This document shows, in pieces, positions 14,401-25,880 of a DNA stretch of 64,000 nucleotides. The DNA is from Onchocerca volvulus. Taxonomy: Eukaryota > Nematoda > Chromadorea > Rhabditida > Onchocercidae. The notes below the pieces were generated by a model. The model was not told the origin of the DNA and did no database searches. It saw only the letters and a program-made list of their open reading frames with translations. Where the stretch lies: contig HG738137.1 of the NCBI GenBank assembly GCA_000499405.2, positions 28,207,756 through 28,271,755 of the forward strand, in the 5' to 3' direction. Position numbers and translations under genes: made by a program. How positions within the stretch are numbered: the stretch's first letter is position 1; every line of letters begins with the position of its first letter.

Positions 14401-17020
14401 TGGAAGAAAGATCAATTTTTTATAGGAAGATGCGTATAATCTATTCTTAAATAGAAAAGAAAGGCGACGTTTTTCAATAAATCGTAACTTTGTTGGTGAT
14501 TACATTGGTCTCGAGTATCATCCTGCATTGCAAGCTTTGGTTGGTAGAAAGGAACGTATTGTTTTCGCTGCTACGGTTAATAAATATGATCGACGATTTA
14601 AGGTTTTTGAGTTTAACTCAATTTCCATTTTTATTTCGAATTTGATTTGCGCTCTTGATTTTTGGCCACTAAATGATATAAGCAGTTATGAAGGAGATTA
14701 AAATTTAAACGTACCGCAGAATTATCAAATCTGTTGCAAACATTTTGAGTTTTCTAAACCAAATCTCTTTCTTACTGAATTGTAGTTAAAAAGTAATGGG
14801 CTAGTTGCTCTGTAACTTTAATCTGGATCGTGAATTATCTGAAATTTACCAGCAATTTCAATTCTTTAAGAAAATAATCGATATATGGTAATTTTTAATC
14901 TCTTTTTCTTCTGGATCTTTTTCTTTTAGGTATCGAAACTTGATTTTCTCGTAACATTGAACAAGATTGTTCTTATTGGAAGAGAACTAGAAAGAAAAAG
15001 TCCAAATAAAGGGAAAATTGTTGAGGTAAACTCTATTACTATTCACTATTTGAACGATTCGTTGTTATCAATCCAAAGGGTCATTAATTATTGCCCAGTC
15101 TGTCATTTATTTCATATTACTATTATTATTCTTTCCAGGTTTTGAAACGACAAATTGGTTATAATGATATAACTAATATTGGATTAAGTCCATATCAAGA
15201 TAATTTCATCATTCTCAATGTCCGTGATTCCTATACGTCACTTCTGGAAACACCATTGAAAACGGAACTTATAAATGCTGTCAAGTGAATTTTATGAATT
15301 TAATCAGTTATTAATCATATCTCCTCGAATTCGATCCTCAGCACTCTTTTCTAATAATTATGATATTCTGAAGAGAACACTAACGAGAAAATTGTTGTGT
15401 TATGGTGATGATAAGGGAAATATTAGCTCGAAAAATTTGAAATTTGATATTTATCTCAACTATTAATAGTAAATAGCTGATTATTGTAGTAAACGGTATC
15501 GTGATATGACAGATGGGCGAATTTTATCGTTGGATTTCAATGTTTCTCATCAGATTATCTTAAAGAAAACTCGATTTGGTGGTGGTTCTCGAACTGTCAA
15601 ATTTTCGAGAAGCGATAATGGATCAGATAGTATGCAATTGCTTCCAAAAGGGAAAATTTTACTCGTTTGTATTGGACCTGGATTACCTAGTAGTACAAGT
15701 ATTCTTTTGCGATTATTTGACGATACCAAAATCTGAAATTTATTTGTAATTTTTAATCTTTTCGAGTTATCAAGTTTAATGAAATTCTTGTTTCATCCAG
15801 TTTTTCTGTACATCTTTGTAGATAATGATAGGATAGTGATCCGTGGAACATGATAACTTAGGTTTCCAATTTTAATCGAAAAAATTATTTGTGATATATT
15901 GATTAAGTAAGTTATAAATATTTTTTGCGATATTGAAAATAGGTAACTGTTGCTATTTGTTTTCTCATTTGTTTATGAGTAATTAATTTATTAAAGTTTA
16001 TCAAATTTATTAAATTTGTATAAATTCAATTCAAAGAATAAAACGAATCAATTTCTTCGTAAAAAGAACTTCGTTTTTAGGACCGAATAATGAAAGGATA
16101 ATGGTGAAGCAACATCATGAAAGGCGAAAAATGCCTTTCGTAGCATGTCAAACATCTCCATCAACACAATATATAACTACATCAAATCGTGTATATCCAA
16201 TGAAAAACAATAATAGTATGGATATTAATAGAAATAGCGGAACTGTTCATGTACAGGTAATTCTTTATTGTTTTGTTATTTGCAATTTTGCTAGATAAAA
16301 ATAAAGATCTTATTATTGGTATATATCGAGATCATTTCAAAAGGCTGTACAACGTCGCGAAAAACCTAAGCCACCACTTAAGCCGAAGTCTCTTCCTCTT
16401 GTTGAAGCATTGTATTCGTACGAAGCTCAAGATACAGATGAATTGTCGTTTAATGCTGGCGATAAGTTCGAACTTGTGAATAAAGGTTGGTTTTACTCCA
16501 GAATGGATTGATTTAGATTTATGACTGGTTGAAAAGCAACGGATTAATTGTTCTTAACATCTTACTTAATTACTGGTTTCAATATTATGAATTAATGCGA
16601 ACTTTATTATGATAATGGATGAAAGAATATATTGAAATATGAAAAATAAAGATTGAAATCTCAATCTTCTAACTATTTTACTTCACAGAATAATGTTATC
16701 CGAAATTTTTTCAGTCTTTTAGTAAAAGAAATTTAGTTAACATTTATTCAGTTTGTTTTTTCTGCTTTAGGTCTCTTTATTCTTAGACTTTTCATTTTCA
16801 TATTCTTGAATTTTCATTTAGATTTTTTTTAGGTCAAGATAAATTCCTCTTGCAATTTAATTGAGTTACTTTTAATTTCTTCAATCTAATACTATTACAA
16901 TTATTTTCCTTTTCATACCTGATTGTTATGAATGTGTTTTTAGATTCTTCCGGTTGGTGGCAAGGCAGGTTGCAAAATCGAACGGGTCTCTTTCCAGGAA
17001 ATTATGTTAGGGAATTATAA
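5429..17020 (+). CDS. hum-1: Class I long-tailed myosin heavy chain (myosin-1E/1F, HUM-1-like), 25 exons
   Basis: Single-headed actin motor that links membranes to actin. Exons: 5429-5431, 5852-5980, 6391-6533, 6915-7044, 7554-7697, 7953-8061, 8283-8386, 8829-8961, 9320-9511, 9653-9773, 10451-10608, 11540-11697, 12011-12096, 12284-12362, 12647-12753, 13020-13182, 13629-13709, 13895-14002, 14426-14602, 14930-15025, 15139-15284, 15490-15698, 16081-16256, 16344-16485, 16944-17020. All 24 junctions are GT-AG and phase-consistent: 1,056 aa, normal for the family. Visible: P-loop GESGAGKT (107-114), switch I NSSRFGK, relay LDIYGFEIF (386-394), one IQ motif (about 695-716), TH1 (717 to about 925), a short KPKPP linker and SH3 (about 1003-1056, ALYSY, GWW). 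The TEDS-site residue is Glu332, the acidic, phosphorylation-independent form. Only the first exon is uncertain. The tail linker is shorter than in vertebrate MYO1E. Confidence 0.93.
5990..6045. repeat. Short GATAT-type pentamer repeat in myosin intron 2
   Basis: Several tandem TGATA/TATGA units follow the exon 2 donor within the intron. Simple repeat without other signals. Confidence 0.6.
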
Positions 17021-17330
17021 AATTTTCGAATTTTATTTGTTTTAATTCAGTTTCTTTCATTTTTTTTTTTTTTTTGATTGTTTTCGTTTGTTTTTTTTTT
17101 TGTAATTATTCATTTCTTATGTAAACAAGTTGTTATCAAAAATTTTTAATTATTTTATCCTTCGAAGGAAATTTTTTCTTTTTTTTTCTTTCTGTAATCT
17201 AATTGTAAATGAATACTGATGTCGAAGAAATGTGTACCGCATTTTTTAAAACAAAAATTGAAAAAATATTTGAAAATATTGAATATAATGATCTACTTTG
17301 ATTAAATTTTTTAAATAATTACAGTGATTT

Positions 17331-17336
17331 AATAAA
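17331..17336 (+). promoter_or_regulatory. Candidate polyadenylation signal of the myosin gene
   Basis: A canonical AATAAA lies about 310 bases after the myosin stop codon, in AT-rich DNA and before the first array sequences. It is a plausible 3' end; T-rich DNA makes chance occurrence possible. Confidence 0.35.
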
Positions 17337-17409
17337 ATGATAAAGATTTCTCAAGAATGGTTAAAAATAATAGTAGCATCGTATAATTATGAATAATAAA
17401 AAAAATTTT

Positions 17410-17478
17410 CGACTTTCTGAAATTTCATTATATGTAATAATTGTGTGTAACATATGATATGATAATATATATCATCGT

Positions 17479-17522
<44 letters not shown>

Positions 17523-17552
17523 GACATCAGTATTCATTTACAATTAGATATA

Positions 17553-17589
<37 letters not shown>

Positions 17590-17690
17590 ACGATGAAATA
17601 ATAATATTATTTATCGAAATAACACATATAAGGAAATAGATACATCATTATATTATTATAAAATATATATTATAAAATAAAAAAATTTCG
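17410..17690. repeat. Dyad TA-repeat block and receptor-flank-like remnant
   Basis: Two TA dinucleotide tracts (about 17,483-17,522 and 17,549-17,590) are bracketed by a perfect 15-base inverted repeat reading TCATCGTATACATAT on the left and its complement on the right. The sequence before it (17,415-17,480) resembles the 3' flank of the array receptor genes (compare 21,430-21,500 and 32,000-32,075). I infer this is the tail of a lost fourth array unit. Confidence 0.5.
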
Positions 17691-17694
17691 GGAT

Positions 17695-18016
17695 AACCAA
17701 GGCATTTATTTTTGTATTGTTAAATATTTCGGCTTCAACATGTGATTCCTTAATTATCTTAATTCATATTCCCAAACAAATAAAATCATTTCATCCGCAC
17801 CGAATCCCAATCCCTAACAAAAAATCTTTCATCATATACTTACACGACATTTTGGTGCCCGAGATGAGTATGTCTGCAAGTCTGGTTAAATAAGCCTAAC
17901 TAACAGAAGAGAAGATCCTAAAACTTCTCAATAAAGCTAAGGAACTCGATCTAACATCACCAGATCGAAAACTTCCGCAGAAAAACGAAAATAACAGTAT
18001 TGAATGAAATTACGGA
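17695..18016 (+). mobile_element. BEL/Pao-type retrotransposon fragment (LTR end, primer site, leader)
   Basis: Nearly identical to 33,020-33,305, where the same sequence runs on into a decayed gag. It contains the LTR-like end followed by TTTTGGTGCCCGAGATGAG (about 17,851), a TGG-beginning primer-binding-site-like block, then a leader. Homology to the element stops at 18,016, and the next base begins the receptor unit also found at 39,659. The fragment is therefore broken at a sharp junction. Confidence 0.6.
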
Positions 18017-18365
18017 GCAGAATCCATCAAAAAAATTTTGATTTCGTAAATTCCAGTAAATTGCAAATTTGAATCGTATTAATGCATCTGATCGAAATGT
18101 ATTCAGTAAGGAGCCTTAAAAACAAAATCAATATTCGAAATTTCAAAAAGATGAATGAAGAGATATTTTTTAATTTTATTATTATTTGTAAAATTGATGT
18201 CATCCCTCTACATTCAATAGCCAATTTATTTATCAATTACCTATCATTTCATGAACATAAGGAAGTTAGACATTTGTGGTAAGCATAAAATTTTTGGTAA
18301 GCATTAAAATTTTTAAGATATCTCCAAGAACTGGTAGATACTGCGGAATGAAGAAAATAGAGAAG

Positions 18366-18596
18366 TTATATCTGAAGCGGATTGTTAGTTTGAATTCCTT
18401 GTTTATCGAAGCTTAAAAGAGTAAAATGGCTTTTAAAGCTAACTCTATAAAAACTATACTTGAACAGTTTGTACAATTTTTTATCCAGCTCATTTGCGAA
18501 GCGCAAATGTTTCTGGTGTAGCAATGAAAATCGATAGTTGAGAATATTAAGAATGTCAAACTCAGCACAAATAATACAGAATCTGTTTTCTTTCAA
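18366..18596 (-). other. Conserved minus-strand reading frame of unknown status (unit A)
   Basis: A 76-codon frame, repeated in unit C (40,008-40,238) and extended in unit B (29,044-29,316). It reads like protein (EFDILNILNYRFSLLHQKHL) but matches no family I recognise. There is no ATG-proximal splice context, and upstream the frame is closed by a stop in A and C. Conservation may only reflect the recent copying of the units. Possibly a decayed exon. Confidence 0.2.
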
Positions 18597-18969
18597 ATCA
18601 TAATTGACTAATTCTTCCCCACTGATTTTCTTCTACACAATCTATATTAAACGCGATTGGCTGATTGTTTTCAGTTTATTCTGCATTATATCGCCGTAAT
18701 TAGTTGCGAAATACTTCTAAGAAGGAAAAGAATTTGCCATAAAAACTAAACTCAAAATTGATGTCAATTATGAGCTGACGTGAAATAGTGACTTAAACTT
18801 GAAAATAATGACGTCAATGGATGTTGTTACTAATAATAATTACTATGAAAGCAGTAAAAGGACTGAAAATCTCTTCTTGCGGCCAATTATTATTGCTTCA
18901 TAAATATTAATACATTCTCTAAGTGACCTCATTTGACACTTCGGAATTCGAACTCGCAACTTTTGGTAA

Positions 18970-18981
18970 CTTGCATTTCAG
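18970..18981 (+). promoter_or_regulatory. Acceptor-like TTTCAG before receptor A
   Basis: GCATTTCAG lies about 60 bases before the proposed receptor ATG and is conserved in all three units (about 29,669 and 40,635). It fits a spliced-leader or intron acceptor. Confidence 0.4.
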
Positions 18982-19041
18982 GCATTAAAATTTCTTCCTT
19001 CCTTACTGCACCAAATCTTGCGGAACTTATCTGTTAGAAGA

Positions 19042-21315
19042 ATGATAGCTCGTTCTTTCTACATGATTGTATTATTTCTAATATTAAACGCAACCTGTCA
19101 GGACAAAAATACAACAAATAAGTTCGACATAAGAGATGAGCATCACAAGGTTGCAAAATACATAGCGATTCTACTTTTTACCATTCTCTTGCTATACAGT
19201 ATTATTAGTAATATACTAATGGCTATCGCATTATTCTGTGGAGGAAAAGACAATTCCTACAGTCGCGCATTTGTTCTTATCGCATTACAATTGATTATTT
19301 CTAATTTGATATATTTGCTCCCACAAATGTTCGTTATCCTGCCTGAATTATTGCAAACTCCAAGCAATCCATACAGTAAGTTGTTTTATCTAAATTCCAC
19401 AGATATATTTATTTTGAGGTCATTTGCTGAAATTGGTTTAATTAATATTCTTTTAAAGATGATACTGCGAAGAACGAGGGGATTGTTGCTAATAAGAAGT
19501 AAATATGCGTTAGATTTCTAAATCTTGCTTATGTGTTAACAGTTTTCAGTTTGGGATTTTTACTGAGAAACGGAAACTAAAATTTTCATGTCTTATTTAT
19601 AATAGGTGACGTTTCTATATTGTGATTTCCATATCCATATTTATATCATATACCTTTTGGCAGCAAATTTAGAAAACAGAATCAACTGCAATGAAAATCA
19701 AAAAATAGAATATTGAAGTGAAAATTTTAAAATATACGTTTCAAAGCGTCTTTTAGCAAAAGTACTCTCTTCTTTTTTGAATTTTGCTGCATCGAAATAT
19801 TCGAAAATGCGAACAAAATCATTTGTAAGTGACTAATTTGCTTATGTTTTAGTGAATCAAACGACATGGATTAATTACAAATTCTCAAGCTTATTTTCAT
19901 TTTCATATATATCCATGCTGTATTTTTCATTTCTGCTGACATTGAATCGCTTTGTGGCGTTTATTTTACCAAAATACAATGCTTTCTTTAAATCGAAAAG
20001 ACTGTATTTTCTAATCGCTTTCGTGTGGTTGTCAGTTTTAGGTATGATTTGTTGAAACTTCTCAAAAAATGGTCAAAACGATTTTTTTCAAATAATAATT
20101 GTAATTCTTTAAGTAATTTGTGGATGAGCGTGCTATCATTCAACATTCGTTTAGATCAAATTCCGTAATAATTCTTTGACAGTACTGAATTTTGTTCAGT
20201 TCTGCCACTATTGCACAACAGCAACTGCACCGAATTCCGTAAATTCAGTTTTACTAAAATAGACCGTTTCATACCAACGTTTTTTTAGAATTTGTATCCG
20301 TTTTCCAATAACCTTTATCAAATTTATCAGCATTTTAAGCATAATAGGTTGAATTTTCAGCAATCTCAATCGTCGATTTTTGTTATTGTACTAGAAGATT
20401 CCTTATCTGGAACTTGACATGGGAGATAAAATGTGAAGAGCGAAATAAAGGAGCAACTATTTGGCAGAGGTTCCTATCTTTCAATGCCGTTTTATTCAAT
20501 TTTACACAAGTTTTGAGACTAAGCTTTTGAAATTTTTATATAATCACTAAACTATAAAACTTCAAACATTAGGCTGAATTTGCATTAAGTCGAAGTATCG
20601 GTCGATTTTCAATGATATTTTATGATATTTGACGGTAACCGAAAATTTCTAGGTTGCATCTAATGCACAATGTTTTTTAATGATCATTTGCTTATTATAT
20701 TTTAGCACACGTTTTTATTGGACAATGTTCTTACCCGATATAATGTTCGTCATGTATGTTGTGATCTTCTACAGTATACGTCGTAAACAACGACTTGCAG
20801 CAAATGTCAATCAAAATCAAGGTATCACCAAATTTTTTTATTTTTGTTTTTTGCATGCCGAGATTGGACATTTCAAATTAGTTTTAAAAAGTTATTATGA
20901 AATTCGTCAAATTGTTCATCATTTCTTTTCTATTTTAATCATTTTATCGCTAAATTATGAAGAATATTTAGGAATTGGGAGTACGCATGCTGAAAGAAAT
21001 GAAGTATATCATTATGAATGGCCGGTATTAATTCAGGCTGCATGGAACTGCAGTGCATTGGAAATTCGAGCTATTATTTTTAAATTAATAGTACCATTTC
21101 TTATTAAAATTTTCGGCGAAGAAATTATTATTCCATTGGGGATTTTTGTAAATTCCTACGTCATTCTCGTTTGCGCCGTATTGCCGACTGTTCATCTCAT
21201 TTACAGTAAAGAGGCACATAATATCATAAAACATTTGTTATTTATGTCATTTCTTGTGCGCTTGAAAAATAAAATCACTATTAATGTAGAACAATTGTGG
21301 ATATTAATATCCTAA
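19042..21315 (+). CDS. Nematode serpentine (7TM, Srx-like) receptor, copy A, five exons
   Basis: Predicted chemosensory-type G-protein-coupled receptor of the plasma membrane; the ligand is unknown. Exons 19042-19375, 19853-20041, 20361-20469, 20706-20821, 20972-21315; phases agree at each GT-AG junction: 363 aa. The N-terminus has a signal-peptide-like hydrophobic run and NAT/NTT glycosylation sites. Membrane segments: about 39-65, 75-103, 126-150, 162-183, 214-236, 264-292, 300-323. TM3 ends LTLNRFVAFILP, the LNRF..P pattern of nematode receptors. TM7 carries SYVILVCAVLPTVHLIYS. I chose the ATG at 19,042; the frame extends upstream only to a TTG. Exon 3 (second extracellular loop) is short and was placed by phase and by conservation in unit B. 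The protein is identical to copy C. The exact receptor class is uncertain. Confidence 0.8.
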
Positions 21316-21567
21316 AACTATAAGGTATTCTTCTTCAATATAGCTGCTTTTTATTAACTTTTATGAGCTTAGTTGCGGAATTGTTTCGTTTGTGTATGAA
21401 TCTGTAAATGATAAAAATTTTTCTATTGTTTGCCAGATTTCATTACACATAATAATTATGTGAAGTATATAATATGGTAGTACATTATCGTATAAATATA
21501 TATATCATCAGATTATATATTACATTTAAAATTTTTTTTGGAACTTTGAATCTTCTAATCTTATCTT
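21316..21567 (+). other. 3' flank of receptor A
   Basis: Non-coding sequence shared by all three units (compare 31,878-32,160 and 42,970-43,221). It holds TA-rich stretches. It ends where Helitron-like sequence begins in units A and C but not in unit B. Confidence 0.6.
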
Positions 21568-22500
21568 CTATGTAAATAAAAATGTAAATTCCACCTGTTA
21601 CTCACGCCCGATCTCCGGCAAATTCTCAACCGATTTTTTTCAAATTTTGACACAACCTTCTACTCCAACCGACCCTCTTTATAAGTAAATATGGTTACGT
21701 TTTTTTACGTGTCACGTCCGTGACAACTGAAAATAGGTGAGGAGGTGGAGTTTATTGGATCCGCCTACCTTTTTTCTGTTCTTTTTTCTCCCATCTTTCT
21801 TCTTGAGTAAAAGATACGGCTAGCCTCCGCCTATCTTTTTTCTGCCATTCTCCTTTTTCCCCCCATCTCTTTTTCTTCTTCTTGGGTAAAAGATGCGGTT
21901 AGCAATAATAATAGAAATTAAACCGGGTTCAATGTGATGAACGTCGCGGGCCAATAAGTGCGCATCATCATCACGCGCTAACAAAGGCGCTCTTTCTATC
22001 ATTTTATATTCATTTTATATAGAAATGTCAGCGAGAGCGGTTTAATACTCCGACTTGGTTTTTTTTTAGTTTTTCTTTTAGTCGTTTTCTTCTTTTTTAT
22101 TTTATAAATTTATCATTAGGTTTGTTTTACTAATATTGTTGATTTTTTACTGTTGCGTAATAAATAATAATTAATATTAAATGATAAATAATAATAAATA
22201 ATGATAGCGATAAATTATAATTAATAATACGTTTTTTTTCCCTTTAATCGTTTTCTCCTTTTTGATTTTTAAATTTATCATTAGATTTGTTTTACTAATA
22301 TTGTTGATTTTTTACTACTGTGTAATAAATAATAATTAATAATAATGATAAATACTGAAAAATAATAATAATTAATAATAAATAATAAGGAATTTTTTCA
22401 CTCTGCCCGTTCCGCATCTTCATGAGCGCAGAATTTATTGAACCACGCCTTCTTTCTGCATTGACGCCTCTCTGCCGCGTTGCATTCAAATAGGCGCGTG
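21568..22500. mobile_element. Nested Helitron-like fragments (unit A)
   Basis: The block opens with TCTATGTAAATAAAAATG, closely matching the 5' end of the defined Helitron at 38,938 (minus strand), and the match runs about 200 bases, including ACGTGTCACGTCCGTGACA. From 22,028 the sequence matches, in reverse, the small element at 27,304-27,702. Two tandem copies of an internal segment lie at about 22,078-22,215 and 22,243-22,380. No transposase frame is intact. The block is absent from unit B. Confidence 0.6.
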
Positions 22501-24860
22501 ATTTTAAATAAAGTAGGCCATTAGTTTGAGCTTTTAGTTTATTTTTTGCCTTATGGGGAGTTGAGTTGCGTCACACAAATGTCGGGATCATGATAATGTA
22601 TAATGAAATGTTTCCTTCAAGCAATTTGTGAATTATCTTTTCTGATATTGGGCTGATATTACTTCTAATATTAGGTCGTGTCTTGGATTCCAATGGATAC
22701 GTTATTTCCAATAGAAAAGTTCCAATGGATATGTTATTTCAATTTAAGAGACTGCAATTCCTAGTTTGATAGTCGCTTGCATTCACGCTCAACAAAGCTC
22801 AGAGAAATCCTTACAGTTGTGCGGTTTAGATCAATGGGTAAAATTTACGAAAAGAGGCAATTCAAAACAAAATCTAACAATAGAAGTCAGAGAGATAATC
22901 TTTAAATTGCTTGAACGAAACAATTGATAATACACTATCCTGACGTCGACATTAGTGCAACGCAACTAAATCCCCCACAAATCAAAAAATAAACGAGTTA
23001 CATTTCCCACAAAGCAAAAAACAAACGAAAAGCTTGAATTGCTCGCCTTAATTATTTAAAAACATTTACCCATTGCAATGCAACGCGTATCAAAATTTGA
23101 AATCAATTGATGAATATTTAAAAACATGCGCGTATTCGACTGCAACTTTGTGTCAAAATTTCAAAGCAATAAGTCAAGGACTTTCCGGTATTTAAGATTT
23201 TGAATGTAGATAATGTGCGTGTTTAAAAACTTACGGAGGTTTAAGATTTTGAACAGACGAACACTCTTGCTGCGTCAATTATCCTCGAAATTGCGTTGTT
23301 GCTGAACTGCTTCATCTGAACTGTTGAATTGTATCGAATTGAATTGCTCAGGACTGCTGCTATGTTGAATAATTGTGTCCATCTGAGTTGAGCACTAAAA
23401 AATCTTGACCTTTTAAATCTTTGTGAGATTTTCCCCTTTGTAGTAAACTTGAATTACATCGTGTCGCTTCATGATTGATTGACCTCACTTGCTTATCAAT
23501 AAATGGGTGATGTTTTGGCGGCAAACATGTTTATCCCTTGGTAACTGCTGTGTTTAGACAATGTTCAATCAGCCTTTGCTATTGTATAACCGCGATATTG
23601 TGTTCTGATATCGTATAAACTCAATAAAGGCTGTTGTTGACTTAGCGAAATCAAATTGCAAGAGAAATCAATCTCGAAACAATAAGCTACAAACAAACAA
23701 GAAGACTCTTTTCCTGAGATCATACAAGTAATTTCTCAACAATCTGTACCAAGTTCCAATCCCCAATAAAAACCTTTCAAAATAAAGGAATTTTCACCAA
23801 GTTTATTAGTTCAAACATTTGGAAGTTAATACTACTGTCAAGATTAAAATAAGAATTTGGTTTTTTCTCCCGATTTTGATAACATACTACCATTATATTA
23901 TAATAGAGTTTATGCAATTTTGAAAACTTTCGAAATAATTAATTTTCATAGTTTTATTTTCTCTTTCATTTTTTATTTTGGTTGTTATATTGTGTCATGA
24001 ATTTTTCCTTCTTTGAAATGAAGAATTAGCGTTAGTAAAAAAAAAAGAGTTACGATTTGAATCGAATTGACGAATGCATGGACAATTAGTTTTTATTTTT
24101 ATTGTTAGTATCACAAATAATTGATTAGAGAGCAATATATAGAACAAAATATCAAGAAGTAGAAGTTTATAGAATTAAAATTATAATAGCCGAAGATTAC
24201 CAAGTCGAAGCTTATCAAGTCGAAATTATAATAGTTTACAATAGCCACTAGCTTCAATTACAATAATCGAAGTTACTGCAATCGAAGACACCAGCCACGT
24301 GCTTCACCAAATTCAATAATCTCTTTTATTCTCGATAAGCGGGTGTGGCTTATAGAATACAAAAAAGGGAATTACACAGCTTTCTCATGCTGTATAAGAG
24401 ATTGGTATAAGAAAGTATATACTTTTTGTAATAATTAGCATATCGAATGTGAAGAACTTTACATCTTACATGATTATCATATCGGATATTACATGTGAAT
24501 TGGATAACGATTCAAATAATTTTTTGTAGTGTAAATATTTTTAGACAGAAAAGTTATTTCGGGTTTACACACAGTTACATTTTTTATGGCATGCAATGTA
24601 AAATGTATCTTTTTGAAATATATACCGACATTTACAAGTGCACCACGTTCTTAGAGTTCAATTCTGGAAAAGAAATTTTTTTTTTTTCCATTCTAAATTT
24701 TTTTTTTCACCAAATTTTAACTCAAGTATTTAATTAAACATGAACCTAAAGGTTAGGGAAAATATTGGCCAAATTATTAGTATGAAGTTAACTCCTCGTC
24801 TAACTGGGTGCATAAAATGAAATACAATTCAATCTGTCAAGGCCTAATAAACCAAAATAT
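22501..24860. other. Non-coding interior of unit A insertion, mixed repeat debris
   Basis: 23,040-23,270 is the inverse of the Helitron-like 5' region at 27,310-27,450 (AAAATCTTAAA words, TTGAAATTTTGACACAA). 23,500-23,650 is LTR-like: it contains CAATAAAGGCTGTTGTTGAC and a TGTT-beginning segment, but no paired LTR was found. 24,180-24,300 has loose CGAAG repeats. A frame at 22,676-22,900 is broken by stops in A and open in C (44,332-44,559); I do not believe it is a gene. Confidence 0.45.
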
Positions 24861-25880
24861 GAAATAAAATCCAATATATTATGATACCAAAAAATTGTAT
24901 ATTTGCTTTTTTCATTAAGGAAACTCCTTGATCACCTTTCGTTCTATCTTAAGTGTTTCATTTCTTTCTTTCTTCTCAACCATGAATTTATAAGTTTATA
25001 AAATTCTAAAAAAATCAGTATTTGTGCATGATAAATAATATAAAAAGACCAGTGTAAAGAATTTAAGTGAGTTGAAGAAAGAATTGCACCACATTTTATT
25101 TAATTTATTAACTGCGCTACACATTATTTAACTGATTAAGATTAGGCAATATATATTGTTACAATGGTTTAAATTAACATATGGAATAAATGTCAAAATA
25201 ATTTCAAGGATCCTTATTTCTTATTGATAGGAAACGAGAAAGAAGAAAATAATCATGTAACAGACACACTGTTCGAAGATACATGGTCTTAAGGAATATT
25301 TTAGAATTGTCAAATTTCAATTCGTTTCAACAATAATCAATTAATTATATAGTCACCAGTTGACTTTGATGAGCCCGAACTAATTTTCGAAATCTTCACA
25401 AATAATTTTTCTAACGATATAAACAATATCCCAAGTAATTCTGCAGAAATGACCGGTTTAAAACGTTAAACTATGACAGATGATAACAGATATATTCCAA
25501 TGAATGAAAACTGTAAACATGAATTTCAAAGTATTCGCAAATCGACTTGTACGCTGTTTTATCAAAACTTATTATTTATAATTTCAAACATTGAGATTCG
25601 ATTTGAATTTTAAAATTAGCATAAAATTAATTTTTTTAAAATACTATTGTGGAAATCAACTCTCATGAGAAAACAGTACAAAAGAATTTAATGACAATAG
25701 AAAATCTTGAAAATATATCCAAAAACTTTGAATTTTAGATGCTTCATTTTTAAGATGATGGAAATCATTATTCCATTTCAACCATATATGCGAGAAAACG
25801 AACTATCATAACTATTTACGGTTGATGTCATGCCTCGAAAACAAAAATAATTTATGGAAGAGATTGGAAAAATAAAAAAC
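24861..25880. other. Conserved 3' block of unit A, crossing the identity boundary
   Basis: 24,861-25,190 resembles 35,240-35,560 in unit B and is identical to 46,515-46,844 in unit C. This marks the shared end of the ancestral unit. Near-identity with C ends at 25,223; from there to about 25,880 similarity is moderate, with many small indels. No coding exon was recognised. Confidence 0.6.

Larger units (their letters stand above)
18017..25223 (+). repeat. Array unit A: 7.2-kb segment nearly identical to 39,659-46,877
   Basis: From 19,018 to 25,223 the offset to the second copy is constant at 21,654 bases, and I found only about seven base differences by eye. Before 19,018 the copies differ by small indels (unit A lacks about 10 and 4 bases near 18,694 and 18,746). 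Past 25,223 the similarity falls to roughly 75-80%, continuing to about 25,880 against 47,530. The unit contains a complete receptor gene, nested Helitron-like debris and a conserved 3' block. Confidence 0.92.

Noticed and set aside
19018..19041. Start of receptor A (and equivalents) at the upstream TTG
   Set aside because: Non-ATG start; the ATG at 19,042 gives a normal signal-peptide-like N-terminus in all three copies.
21820..22489. Minus-strand Arg-rich frames in units A and C as genes
   Set aside because: They fall within Helitron-like debris and translate purine-rich repeat; no conserved domain.
23500..23650. Complete solo LTR in unit A
   Set aside because: AATAAA and TGTT words are suggestive, but no paired LTR, target duplication or primer site was found.
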